Assembly: GCA_947632245.1 (NCBI GenBank)
Contig: CANRON010000002.1
Coordinates: 1-60,397 of the forward strand
Length of the DNA: 60,397 nt
Direction: 5' to 3'
DNA from: an uncultured Ignatzschineria sp.
GTDB lineage: Bacteria; Pseudomonadota; Gammaproteobacteria; Cardiobacteriales; Wohlfahrtiimonadaceae
Below are positions 44,571 to 53,539 of the stretch, piece by piece (positions within the stretch are counted from its first letter, which is position 1; the number at the start of each line of letters is the position of its first letter). The notes below the pieces were generated by a model. That model saw only the letters and a program-made list of their open reading frames with translations, had not been told where the DNA came from and did not search any database. A program made the translations under genes and the position numbers.

Positions 44571-44895
44571 CTTGATCTGTATCTCTATACGTTTAATAGA
44601 TTAAGAATTTTGTGGAATAATTGTATACCTATAATGTAATTATTTATTATCCAATAAACATCTTTGGTGCAGGGAGGCGTACTAAAGGATTTTTCGATAC
44701 TACTATAAGTAGTGACGTTAGTATGACTTTATAATAATAAAATGAGCAACTAATAAGCCGTATGCGAAATATGAACGCGCATATTTTTTAGATACATTGT
44801 ATCCCGCAGGCTGGTCACTACTTATATCAATTTAACTTAATGGCTCTTTGTTTTAGCCTACGATGTATCCCTTGCAATAAGGGAGGAGGATAATT
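44571..44895. other. Intergenic region between the M20D gene and the transporter
   Basis: Contains the inverted-repeat element above and, at its end, a very strong ribosome-binding site GGGAGGAGG for the transporter. No terminator with a T-run follows the hydrolase gene, so read-through into the transporter is possible. Confidence 0.4.
44704..44826. repeat. Pair of 13-bp inverted repeats 97 bases apart upstream of the transporter
   Basis: TATAAGTAGTGAC (44704-44716) is repeated exactly as GTCACTACTTATA (44814-44826). Both outer ends are TA. The interior is non-coding with small secondary hairpins, for example ATGCG/CGCAT and GATAC/GTATC. The layout fits a miniature inverted-repeat element inserted at TA, or a large stem in the transcript. 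I found no transposase remnant. Confidence 0.45.
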
Positions 44896-46389
44896 ATGCA
44901 AAAAAAGACTTGGTTTGATCGGGTAGAGACCTTTGGGGATAAAATACCTAATCCACTTTATCTATTTATCATTTTTTGTTTACTGATAGCGGTAATATCT
45001 GCAATATTAAGTGCAACGGGAACCAGTGTTCTCCATCCTGTCAGTAATGAAGTTGTAGCCATTAAAAATCTGATTAGCGGTGAAGGATTAGTCTATATTT
45101 TACAATCAACAGTCAGTAATTTTGTTAACTTCCAACCTTTGGGTCTAGTTCTTTGTATGATGATTGCAGTAGGCCTAGTTCAGGAAGTAGGGCTTGCCGA
45201 TTCAGCGATTAAAGCACTATTGCTAAATGCCCCAAAACAGTTTGTCACAGCATCTATCTTTATTGTGGGTATTATTGGAAATCTTGCATCTGATGCCGCT
45301 TTTGTTTTAGTTCCGCCGCTTGCAGGAATTATTTTTGCGGCGACAAAACGCAATCCTATTGTTGGAATTTGTACAGGATTTGTTGCAGTAGCGGCAGGAT
45401 TTACAGCGAATATCTTTATTGCCGGAACAGATGTTCTTTTATCGGGTGTTACCAATGAAGCCTCAAAGATTATTGATGGAACCCCCATAACGCCAGCAGC
45501 AAACTGGTATTTTATGTTGCTGTCGGTACCATTTTTGACAGTTTTAGGGACCTGGATTACAGAGCGATTGATAGAGCCACGCTTCCCGATGACTTCAGAT
45601 TATAAAGACAATCTTGCACCAGTCGGTGGTGATGATTATCAAGTGACGGCAAAAGAGCGTCGAGCATTAAAAATTACAGGATACTTTGCGCTACTCTTTA
45701 TTGTATTACTAGTTGCCACCATTTATCCAGCGTCCTCTCCCCTAAGAGGGCCTACTGGTGGTTTAGTGCCATCCCCATTTTTAAGTGGAATGATCCCAAT
45801 TATCATGGTGTTTTTCATGAGCTGTGCTATCGTTTACGGCGTAGTAGCAGGAACAATTCGAAGCTTTGATGATTTACCAAGACTACTTACAAATGCACTA
45901 AAGAACGTCGGTGGGTATATTGTGTTAGTCTTTTTTATTGCCCAATTTATTGGGTGGTTCAATTGGACGAATCTATCGATGTGGCTAGCTGTATCGGGTG
46001 CCGACTTTTTATCGGAAATTGAATTGCCCAATGTAGTGATGTTGGGTACTCTAGTATTGTTAGCGGGACTGATTAATCTAGTAGTATTTAGTGGATCAGC
46101 TCAGTGGGCCATGATGGCACCGGTATTTGTACCCTTGTTGATGTTGGTGGGTGTCGAACCTGATGCCATTCAGATGGCATATCGAATCGGCGATTCAACA
46201 ACGAATGTCATCTCGCCTACAAATCCCTACATGCCGATGGTACTTGCGCTCATTGCGCAATATAATCCTAAGGTTCGCTTTGGAACCTTCCTATCGATTA
46301 TGCTGCCATACTGTTTCTTCTTTATTATTAGTTGGACGGCATTATTCTTAGCATATTACGCTTTAGGGCTCCCTTTAGGTCCAATGTAA
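44896..46389 (+). CDS. AbgT-family transporter
   Basis: A 497-residue inner-membrane protein with about eleven hydrophobic helices, opening WFDRVETFGDKIPNPLYLFIIF, the AbgT signature. GNLASDAAFVLVPPLAG, AAGFTANIFIAGTDVLLSG and RIGDSTTNVISPTNPYMP are the conserved family blocks, including the hairpins that line the translocation path. E. coli AbgT imports p-aminobenzoyl-glutamate, and other members export sulfonamides. Here the companion amidohydrolases favour an importer of an amide-linked compound. The true substrate is unknown. Confidence 0.92.
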   Translation: MQKKTWFDRVETFGDKIPNPLYLFIIFCLLIAVISAILSATGTSVLHPVSNEVVAIKNLISGEGLVYILQSTVSNFVNFQPLGLVLCMMIAVGLVQEVGLADSAIKALLLNAPKQFVTASIFIVGIIGNLASDAAFVLVPPLAGIIFAATKRNPIVGICTGFVAVAAGFTANIFIAGTDVLLSGVTNEASKIIDGTPITPAANWYFMLLSVPFLTVLGTWITERLIEPRFPMTSDYKDNLAPVGGDDYQVTAKERRALKITGYFALLFIVLLVATIYPASSPLRGPTGGLVPSPFLSGMIPIIMVFFMSCAIVYGVVAGTIRSFDDLPRLLTNALKNVGGYIVLVFFIAQFIGWFNWTNLSMWLAVSGADFLSEIELPNVVMLGTLVLLAGLINLVVFSGSAQWAMMAPVFVPLLMLVGVEPDAIQMAYRIGDSTTNVISPTNPYMPMVLALIAQYNPKVRFGTFLSIMLPYCFFFIISWTALFLAYYALGLPLGPM

Positions 46390-46418
46390 CGGCGCATAAG
46401 TGCAATAAAACTGAAGGC

Positions 46419-46487
46419 AACAGCCCTTTTTTTATCATGAGTCATCGCTTTTATAGAGTGACTATCGCTAAAAAAGGGCTGTTTTTT
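46419..46487. terminator. Long bidirectional terminator between abgT-family gene and sbcC
   Basis: A 14-bp stem AACAGCCCTTTTTT/AAAAAAGGGCTGTT (46419-46432 with 46470-46483) with an inner AGTCA/TGACT stem, and T-runs suitable on both strands. The last bases overlap the sbcC stop. Confidence 0.85.
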
Positions 46488-49400
46488 AAGCCACAATAAT
46501 GCTAGTTTTACTAAATCCACCCGGTGTTTTTGTGACCTCAATGCGGGCAGGCAATGCTTGTTTGAGCTCTTCTACGTGGGAAATGACGCCAATCATTCTG
46601 CCTGACTTTTGTAGTTCAATGAGGACATCAATGGCTTGAAGTAGGGATTCTTCATCTAATGCGCCAAAACCCTCATCTATAAAGAGCGTGCTTATGGAGA
46701 TACCGCCTTGGTGCGCTTGAATAACATCCGCCATACCAAGTGACAAGCTTAAAGAGGCTTTGAATTTTTCACCGCCAGAGAGAGATTTTACATCCCGAGC
46801 TTCGCCGGTATACGCATCGTAAATATTAAGGTCTAGCCCACTCTGTTTGCCGCGTGAGGCTAATTCATCTGAGCGAACAAATTCAAATTGACCATTTGTC
46901 ATTTTCTGTAAGCGTAGATTGGCAGCCTCAATCACGCGTTCAAAATATTCGATTAAAATATAACGCTCAAACGAGATCTTTTGCGAATTTTCACCGCGCA
47001 CAAGATCATGGATTTCCATCAGGCGGCTGAGCTTCTCGGCAGCCTGCTGATAATTCACTTGAAGCGTGGTTAATGTGGATGTTGAGGTTGAAATCGTTTT
47101 TAAAAGTGCGGCAGTTTCAAAGCTTTTCAGTTTTGCAGCTTCATAGGCAGCTTCCGCATTGGCGACTGCATTTTCTAATAGACCGATCTCAACAGGCGTT
47201 TGATTTTTTAATTGCGTTTCTAAATCAAGTTTTTGAGTACGTAATACTTCCATTTTTTCTTGATATTGTTGCATTTTTTGGCGCAAATCCGTCAGCGCTT
47301 CAGCCGTTTTTTGGGCAGTAATGAATGCAGACTCATCACTGATTATTTCGCCACTTTCCGATAGCTGTACGAAGCCTGCTTTTATAAGGACTTGATCGAG
47401 CGTTTGGCGAGCTTCTTTGCCGAGTTTTATGAGAGATTCAAGCGCTTGTGTTTCATGTGAAACCGTACTTGCCACCGTGATCATCTCTTTCTCGGCATGT
47501 TGAAAGGCTTTCTCGGCATGTGACAGTGCAAGTTTGAGCGTATTCAACTCCGCTCTTTTGTCGATTAAGGTCTGTTGAAACTGAGAGATATCCTGAAGCG
47601 CTTCTGGAATTTCTGTGGATAGAAGCGCTAAAGATTCTTTTTCAACAAGAAGTTTGGATTCAATATCTCGCATAGCATCTTTCAATAGGCTGAGCGAATT
47701 TTGTTGTTCGAGCACGGATTGTTCGATCAATTCTTGTTGTTGACGCGCATCGATGAGTGATTTGTGGGCATCAATGGCTTCTTTCTCCGCTTCTTGAATA
47801 CAAAGGCTCAGCGCTGAAAGAATTTCCAAAGAGAGTAAGTCGATTGCTGTCGGGATTTTCGGAAGATTGAGGACTCTCAGTTGTAAAAATGCTTCGGAGT
47901 CATACAATAGATGGAGGTCTGAGAGGATCGCCGTAAGCTGCTGCTGTTCTTTGTGTAGATTTGCATTCGCTTGGGCTAACTGTGATTGTAGATGCGAAGT
48001 CTCGGCTTCTGCTTCAATAAGTGTGGATTGAGCCTGAGTGAGCGCCGTTTCTGCGTGTATTGAGTGCTGGGCGGTATTCAGTGTGTTTTGCTCTTCAAAT
48101 GAGAGCGCAAGTTGCGGGGAGCTTGTGGTTGCCTCCTCGTGGTTGTTCTTAAGTTTAGGGTGCGTTAAACTCCCGCAAACAGGGCAGGATTCACCCGGCT
48201 GAAGCATACTTGCAAGTCTATCTGTTTGTGCATTAAGCCAAGATTGGTAATGTTCGTTAAAGACTTTTTTATGGGTATTTAAATGAGTCTCAGATGCTGT
48301 TTTTGCAAGCTTGATTGTGGCAATGTTTTCCTGCTCTGAAAGTACAGTTTGAAAGCTTTGAGTGAGACTTTGTAATTTCCCCATTAATTGAATAAGGGGA
48401 ATACGCTGGTCACTTTTGAGTAATAATGTATTTATCCGTGCTTTTAATTGGTGCAGCTGCGCTGTTTTTTGCGCAAGCGAGTTTGTAATATTTTGGGATT
48501 GCTGGGTCTGTGTCGCATAGGTCGCATTTAGCTGCTCAACCTGTTTTTTTCTTACCAAGAGTTGTTGAACTTTAGGTGCATTTGCTTCAAGTTGTAATAT
48601 CTCACGAGTGAGCGCTTCTCGCTGTGCTTCTTTTTCTGATTCTGCTTGTAATTGCGACTGTGCAGTTTCTAAGACTTCTTGTTTGCTTTTTAAAGAGGTT
48701 TCCGCTTTTTTGAGTAATAGTTGTTTTTGTTGAGCTTCTGTACGAAGGCGAATGACAGCATCATAGTGCTTTTCTATCGGCTGTGCTTTTTCAGCGAGCG
48801 CAATTGTTTTTTGTAACTGATCAAACTCTGTTTTTTGAGCAAGATGAAGCTGATAGTGTTCGGAAACCGTGGCGAGTTTTAGAAATTCCGCATTGGTTGT
48901 TTTACCTTGAATCAGTGCCGTGTGTGCTTTTTGATGTTCGGCATAAGTGGTTTGAACGCTATTCGATAGGCGTTTTTTTTCAGTTTCATAAAACTGTGCT
49001 TCAACTTCTAGCCCCGTTAAGGCTTGGTGGGGATTTAACGAAGGTTCGCCTGCTTCATCGATATAGCTAAAGAGAAGAGAATCTCGCTGCGGTAATTGCC
49101 TAAATAGGCTCTCTATCGTGCTTTGAATATTACCGGTGAGCGCATCGACCTCTTTTTGAGCTTGGTCTCGAGAAGCTTTAAGGGTGTCATTTAATGCACG
49201 ATACTTTTCAGTATTAAAGACTGTGCGGAGAATTGCTTCTTTATCGCTCGTAGAAGAGGTCAGGAAGCGCTGATATTCTCCTTGGGGAAGCATGACAAGC
49301 TGATTAAACTGCTCTTTGGAGAGGCCTATTAATTCCCCCATTTTTTGATCGACATCATTAATCATCTGCCGATCAACTGCCGGGGTTTCAATGAGAACAC

Positions 49401-49764
49401 CATTTTCTTCAATCAGCTCGTAGAGCTCTGCTTTTGCGGGTGTGATACTTTTATTGCCGGCCTTTTGATAGGCCAATTGGCGCATAACACGAAACTTGCG
49501 ATCTTGAATCGTAAAAAAAAGTTCAACAGAAGAGGGGAGATCGTCACTTGCAAAGTCGCTCCGAAGAGAGAGTGCTTCTTTCCGATCTTCGCCGCTCGCT
49601 CCGCCAAATAAGGCAAATGAGAGGCCATCAAAGATAGATGTCTTGCCGGCACCTGTGTTGCCAGAGACAACAAACAGATCGTGAGGGGCAAGCTTATCGA
49701 AATCGATGACCTCTGTTTGATGGTAAGGACCAAAGGCTGTAAGACTGAGTTTATTGGGGCGCAT
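46486..49764 (-). CDS. sbcC: Exonuclease subunit SbcC
   Basis: SbcC is the Rad50-like ATPase of the SbcCD nuclease, which cuts DNA hairpins and processes blocked ends. The 1092-residue protein has Walker A GNTGAGKTSIFDG at the N terminus, then long coiled coils on both sides of the zinc-hook CPVC (C527 and C530), the signature SLSGGEKFKASLSLSL and Walker B LFIDEGFGALDEESL near the C terminus. E. coli SbcC has 1048 residues. It starts 13 bases after sbcD, so the order sbcD-sbcC is operonic. Confidence 0.96.
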   Translation of the reverse strand: MRPNKLSLTAFGPYHQTEVIDFDKLAPHDLFVVSGNTGAGKTSIFDGLSFALFGGASGEDRKEALSLRSDFASDDLPSSVELFFTIQDRKFRVMRQLAYQKAGNKSITPAKAELYELIEENGVLIETPAVDRQMINDVDQKMGELIGLSKEQFNQLVMLPQGEYQRFLTSSTSDKEAILRTVFNTEKYRALNDTLKASRDQAQKEVDALTGNIQSTIESLFRQLPQRDSLLFSYIDEAGEPSLNPHQALTGLEVEAQFYETEKKRLSNSVQTTYAEHQKAHTALIQGKTTNAEFLKLATVSEHYQLHLAQKTEFDQLQKTIALAEKAQPIEKHYDAVIRLRTEAQQKQLLLKKAETSLKSKQEVLETAQSQLQAESEKEAQREALTREILQLEANAPKVQQLLVRKKQVEQLNATYATQTQQSQNITNSLAQKTAQLHQLKARINTLLLKSDQRIPLIQLMGKLQSLTQSFQTVLSEQENIATIKLAKTASETHLNTHKKVFNEHYQSWLNAQTDRLASMLQPGESCPVCGSLTHPKLKNNHEEATTSSPQLALSFEEQNTLNTAQHSIHAETALTQAQSTLIEAEAETSHLQSQLAQANANLHKEQQQLTAILSDLHLLYDSEAFLQLRVLNLPKIPTAIDLLSLEILSALSLCIQEAEKEAIDAHKSLIDARQQQELIEQSVLEQQNSLSLLKDAMRDIESKLLVEKESLALLSTEIPEALQDISQFQQTLIDKRAELNTLKLALSHAEKAFQHAEKEMITVASTVSHETQALESLIKLGKEARQTLDQVLIKAGFVQLSESGEIISDESAFITAQKTAEALTDLRQKMQQYQEKMEVLRTQKLDLETQLKNQTPVEIGLLENAVANAEAAYEAAKLKSFETAALLKTISTSTSTLTTLQVNYQQAAEKLSRLMEIHDLVRGENSQKISFERYILIEYFERVIEAANLRLQKMTNGQFEFVRSDELASRGKQSGLDLNIYDAYTGEARDVKSLSGGEKFKASLSLSLGMADVIQAHQGGISISTLFIDEGFGALDEESLLQAIDVLIELQKSGRMIGVISHVEELKQALPARIEVTKTPGGFSKTSIIVA

Positions 49765-49777
49765 TGTAAATTCCTGA

Positions 49778-50938
49778 CTATTGATCTATTTCATTTTCAG
49801 ATTCGAGGGACATGATGGCTTCTGAGAATATTTTTAAGGTTTCAGCATCGATCTCTTTGTCGAGCAATGTTTGATAAAACCCCTTAAATAGGGCAAGGTC
49901 ATCCGTTCGCTCTAGTTGATGTAGTTTTGTATGTTCTTCTTGCCGTGTATATGATTTTTGTAGATCTCGGCGAACATGCATGGCGTTGGGGAAAACTGTG
50001 CGAATTTGTTCCATTGGTTGTAGTACCGGCATTTCATCGAGCAGCGTGACAAAAAGATAATCATCACTTTTTGGCATTTGTAAAATCTCTTGTAGCTTGC
50101 CGCGGACTTCTCGAAGATCACGCTTAGGCATAAAGGTGACTTTTTCGATGGTCAGATTCCCTTTTTCTTTGAGTTCGACTTCTAGAATTCCTTTCTCATG
50201 AGTGGCTTCTGAAAGAGAGTATTTCAGGAGCGATCCTGAGTAGCGAATCGCATCATGTTTTACTTTGTGGGCCTGATGCAGATGGCCGAGCGCTACATAA
50301 TCAAAATCTTGTAGATAATCAGCAGAGATATATTCAGAGCCGCCAATTGCCAGTGGTCTTTCAGAATCGGATGTCAGTCTTTCTGGTTGTGAGGAGTGAA
50401 TGACAAATGCATGTAGGATAAGGACATTGCGTGCAGCAGGGTCAAGCCGGGGGGCGAGATGCGCCATAATGGTGCGAAAAGCATCATCATGCGATTGAAT
50501 ATTGGGGTCACTATATATTTGCCGAATTTGAGAAGGCTCAACATAGGGAATCGGGTAAAAGTGTACTTCGCCCTCGGAGTCATGCATCACAATTGGCGTA
50601 AAACTTGGGTCAAATTCGGTGATGATGTGGCAATTTTGATGATTGAGGAATTGGCTGCCAAACCGTAGTCGCTGTGGGCTATCATGGTTACCACTGATCG
50701 CAATTATGGGGATATTCAGTTCCAGTACAACGCGATTGAGAAAGTGATCAAGGAGATTGATCGCATCGACAGGTGGAATCGCACGATCATAAATATCACC
50801 GGCAATAATGAGAAGATCCGGTTTTTCAGAAGCGATATAAGTGATTAACGCTTCAAGGAGAAACGCTTGATCCTCTGTCATATAGATACCATGAATGAGT
50901 TTTCCGAGATGCCAATCTGCTGTATGTACTATTTTCAT
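49778..50938 (-). CDS. sbcD: Exonuclease subunit SbcD
   Basis: SbcD is the Mre11-like Mn2+ nuclease partner of SbcC. The phosphoesterase motifs run in order: HTADWHLGK (residues 5-13), IAGDIYDRA, ISGNHDSPQRL, ILHAFV and ALGHLHQAH. The C-terminal part binds DNA and caps SbcC. ATG 50938 gives 386 residues with AGAGGG upstream. The frame continues to 50983 but the added 15 residues are not family-like. Confidence 0.95.
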   Translation of the reverse strand: MKIVHTADWHLGKLIHGIYMTEDQAFLLEALITYIASEKPDLLIIAGDIYDRAIPPVDAINLLDHFLNRVVLELNIPIIAISGNHDSPQRLRFGSQFLNHQNCHIITEFDPSFTPIVMHDSEGEVHFYPIPYVEPSQIRQIYSDPNIQSHDDAFRTIMAHLAPRLDPAARNVLILHAFVIHSSQPERLTSDSERPLAIGGSEYISADYLQDFDYVALGHLHQAHKVKHDAIRYSGSLLKYSLSEATHEKGILEVELKEKGNLTIEKVTFMPKRDLREVRGKLQEILQMPKSDDYLFVTLLDEMPVLQPMEQIRTVFPNAMHVRRDLQKSYTRQEEHTKLHQLERTDDLALFKGFYQTLLDKEIDAETLKIFSEAIMSLESENEIDQ

Positions 50939-51162
50939 CGAACCCTCTGATGTGATTGTAATATGGTAAGGAGCGCGTATCATTATGCCTGATATGAGGC
51001 AGGTGTGGTATCACCCCTAAAGTGACATTAAGAATATAACATCAAGCGATTACTAATAATAAAAGATCTAATAGTATGTCAATATGCTAAAATAATGGGC
51101 ATAATTTATGTGTATTGCATACATTTCTCGATTTTAATCAACTTATGATCAAGGGGTTATCT

Positions 51163-51699
51163 ATGGCGGCTCAAAATCAAACATATCAAGCGAACCAAAG
51201 TGGAAGAATTACACTGACATTCTTCTTTATTTTTAACTTATTGGCATTGATCTCCTTTGTCATGGGGTTTTCGGTTTTAAATAGCTTAGTCGCCGCAGGA
51301 GATTCAGGAGCGATTAATTTAAGCAAAATTATTCCGTTCTCAACGATTACATTTTCTGCCATCGTGCCGCTGGGATTAATCCTCGGTTTTTGGATGAGTG
51401 CATTTGCAAAGCAAGATTTAGGAAGTTATTTTAGAATGACTGCCTTAAAGCGCGGATTTATGCTGACATTTTTCTATCTTTTAGTGCTTGTTGGCCTTGT
51501 GTTGATGATTGATGAGCCGATTGCCAATATGTTGGGTCTTAAGGGATTCTCTTATCAGATAATGATTATAGTCCCTGTGGGTGCAGTATTAGGGGGGATT
51601 TATGCGTATATCTGCGCGCTGGTGGCGATTAAGTTTTCAAGTGTTGCGAAAGTATATGATGAAAATGTAAAGCCCGGTCGTATTGAAGATCCGAATTAG
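51163..51699 (+). CDS. Hypothetical four-helix membrane protein
   Basis: A 178-residue protein of unknown family. ATG 51163 is chosen because AAGGGG lies six bases upstream; a TTG at 51115 extends the frame. Four hydrophobic helices are visible: around LTFFFIFNLLALISFVMG, IVPLGLILGFWMSAF, FMLTFFYLLVLVGLVLM and IMIIVPVGAVLGGIYAYIC. A short polar C-terminal tail ends EDPN. It stands alone between sbcD (divergent) and a GNAT gene. No function is proposed. Confidence 0.7.
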   Translation: MAAQNQTYQANQSGRITLTFFFIFNLLALISFVMGFSVLNSLVAAGDSGAINLSKIIPFSTITFSAIVPLGLILGFWMSAFAKQDLGSYFRMTALKRGFMLTFFYLLVLVGLVLMIDEPIANMLGLKGFSYQIMIIVPVGAVLGGIYAYICALVAIKFSSVAKVYDENVKPGRIEDPN

Positions 51700-51780
51700 G
51701 ATTGAAGACTGTATGATATAGCCTGTAGGCATTAATTCTAGTGATCAATATAGATCATGAAAAGATCATAGAGTTTGTAG

Positions 51781-51810
51781 AAAACGTCATCTTGCAGGGT
51801 GACGTTTTTT
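51781..51810 (+). terminator. Rho-independent terminator after the four-helix protein
   Basis: A stem AAAACGTCA/TGACGTTTT (51781-51789 with 51800-51808), extended inward, followed by TT. Confidence 0.8.
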
Positions 51811-51997
51811 GATGTGGAAATGCATGCAAATGGTTTAATCGCTTCTGTATACTTCTCTCTATATCATCATGGCTGCTCAATCGAATAGGGCGGCGAGAAA
51901 ATTGGTATAAGCGATTGGGGATATAGGATATTCGCGTTAAAGTGGAAGCGAAAAAGCCGGAAGGCAGAGCATCAGATAAAGGATAAAAGGTTTTTAA

Positions 51998-52507
51998 ATG
52001 ACAGCTAAAGAGCGTAAAAATACCGCATCAATTGATTTATCATTCACACATGATATCGCTGTATTGCGAGAAATTAATAAACATGATGAATTGGATTCTG
52101 TTGTGGCACTAGTGGTAACGACACTTAAAGAGACAAATGAAGCGGTTGGAAAAGCTCTCTATTCGCTAGATGTGGCGTTAGAGCGAACGTATTTAGACGG
52201 CGTGAGCCATCTATTGGGCGCTTTTTTACGGGATACAGATGCGTTGGTGGGCGTTATTGCGATTGAAGAAGATGCCATTGAACGCATTATTGTTCAAAAG
52301 CCTTTTCAATGCCAAGGGATTGGTGCGGAGATGATGCGTGCGGTGCGTATTTTATTGGGTGCCGAGTACGTTGATGTATTTACGGATAATAAGAGGGCAT
52401 TGAAATTTTTTGAGATGCAAGGGATGGCGATGTTTGATGAAACAGCCCCTGAGCCAGGAGATTTATCTGCGAAAAGCCCGTATGGGATAACGCATTTGAT
52501 GTATTAG
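51998..52507 (+). CDS. GNAT-family N-acetyltransferase
   Basis: A 169-residue GCN5-related acyltransferase. The acetyl-CoA pyrophosphate loop is QCQGIGAEM (after IERIIVQKPF, beta-4), and the C-terminal strand VDVFTDNKRALKFFEMQGM is typical. The N-terminal 35 residues are longer than the core. ATG 51998 has AAAGG upstream. The acceptor substrate is not readable. A bidirectional terminator separates it from the regulator gene. Confidence 0.82.
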   Translation: MTAKERKNTASIDLSFTHDIAVLREINKHDELDSVVALVVTTLKETNEAVGKALYSLDVALERTYLDGVSHLLGAFLRDTDALVGVIAIEEDAIERIIVQKPFQCQGIGAEMMRAVRILLGAEYVDVFTDNKRALKFFEMQGMAMFDETAPEPGDLSAKSPYGITHLMY

Positions 52508-52553
52508 CGGGGGAAAGTGCGTGATCGAGAAACACTATACTGCGCTAAAATAG

Positions 52554-52590
52554 CAAAAATAGACGCTGATATTTTCAACGTCTATTTTTG
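52554..52590. terminator. Bidirectional terminator between GNAT and the MarR-type gene
   Basis: A perfect 12-bp stem CAAAAATAGACG/CGTCTATTTTTG (52554-52565 with 52579-52590) in a convergent gap. Confidence 0.85.
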
Positions 52591-52662
52591 TATTGATTAA
52601 TCACAACTGAGATGTCAACCTGCGGTTTGTATTTACATCGACCCTGATTTTAAAAGAGACGT

Positions 52663-53229
52663 CTATTTCGCTTCCGATTCTACATGTTTTAGCATCTTGC
52701 GAAGGAGTGTAATTAATGTTTCTTGTTCTGCTTCATTAAGGTTAGTAATTAAGGAGTTTTCAAGTTCCATATGACTTGGCGCAGCTCTTTCAATGAGCTC
52801 TTTTCCGTGCTCTGTCAGGGTGACAATCACGCTACGGCGATCTGTTGGGTCTGTTGATCTTTCAATAAGCCCTTTCTCTTCTAATCGTATCATGCGGTTA
52901 GAGAGCCCTCCTGATGATACAAATACCATCTCTTGAATACGCCCTGGTGTGAGCTGATGCGTCTTTTCACGCAGAAGAACAGCGAGAATATTAAAATCGC
53001 CAATATTCATGCGATATCTTGAGAGATTATCATCAATCATTTTACCAATAAAAGAATCCATACGGACGATGCGGCCAATAATTTCTGTGCCGGTAAAATC
53101 GGTATCCGCGAGAATAGTTGTTTTCCAATTAGCGATGACTTGGTCGACAAGATCCGCAGAGTGAGGTCTATCTATCTCATCAGTGGATGATTTCGGATCG
53201 ATTTCAAGTGTCTTGAGATCTTGTTGCAT
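52663..53229 (-). CDS. MarR-family regulator, PecS/UrtR-like
   Basis: A 188-residue winged-helix protein. The extra N-terminal helix (ADLVDQVIANWK, with W35) before the MarR core is the hallmark of PecS/HucR/UrtR regulators, which release DNA on binding urate or xanthine. LSRYRMNIGDFNILAVLL aligns with the PecS SKYKLSAREFDILATL region. The recognition helix SSGGLSNRMIRLEEKGL and wing DPTDRRSVIVTLT (R131, R132) follow. The Asp that binds ligand in HucR appears to be Asn80 here, so ligand response is uncertain. It is divergent from guanine deaminase, whose product is xanthine. Confidence 0.85.
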   Translation of the reverse strand: MQQDLKTLEIDPKSSTDEIDRPHSADLVDQVIANWKTTILADTDFTGTEIIGRIVRMDSFIGKMIDDNLSRYRMNIGDFNILAVLLREKTHQLTPGRIQEMVFVSSGGLSNRMIRLEEKGLIERSTDPTDRRSVIVTLTEHGKELIERAAPSHMELENSLITNLNEAEQETLITLLRKMLKHVESEAK

Positions 53230-53382
53230 GGTTATGTCCTTACTGTGATTTCTGCTAAATGCGAGTGATTATGTGAATATAAGTCAAAATTAAATATATC
53301 GGTATTGTATTTGTGCTCGCTGTATTAATATTACCCGAAATCCTCTCTGAACTAAAGTCGGAAAAGAGCTATCGTTTCGGAA

Positions 53383-53425
53383 AGAAGTATGGTATCTTCT
53401 CTCAAAGAATCTTTCATCAAAGATT
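53383..53425. promoter_or_regulatory. Two 18-bp palindromes, likely operators, between the regulator and guaD
   Basis: AGAAG-N8-CTTCT (53383-53400) and the perfect 7-4-7 repeat AATCTTT-CATC-AAAGATT (53408-53425) lie 25 bp apart centre to centre. They sit in the 310-base divergent gap. MarR-family dimers bind palindromes of this size. The rest of the gap shows only AT-rich promoter-like sequence. Confidence 0.5.
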
Positions 53426-53539
53426 GATTGCGGGTATTGTGGGGTGTTCTGGTGCAAATAAGAACGTAAAAAACATATTCGCAAAGGGGTCAATAACTTG
53501 GTGAAAGTTTTTTTATGCGATAAAGAAAAGGAACCTGAA

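Noticed and set aside
52657-52664. Single AGACGTCT resembling a MetJ box
   Set aside because: MetJ needs tandem boxes in a methionine promoter. This is one copy at the stop codon of a regulator gene, far from metA and metY.
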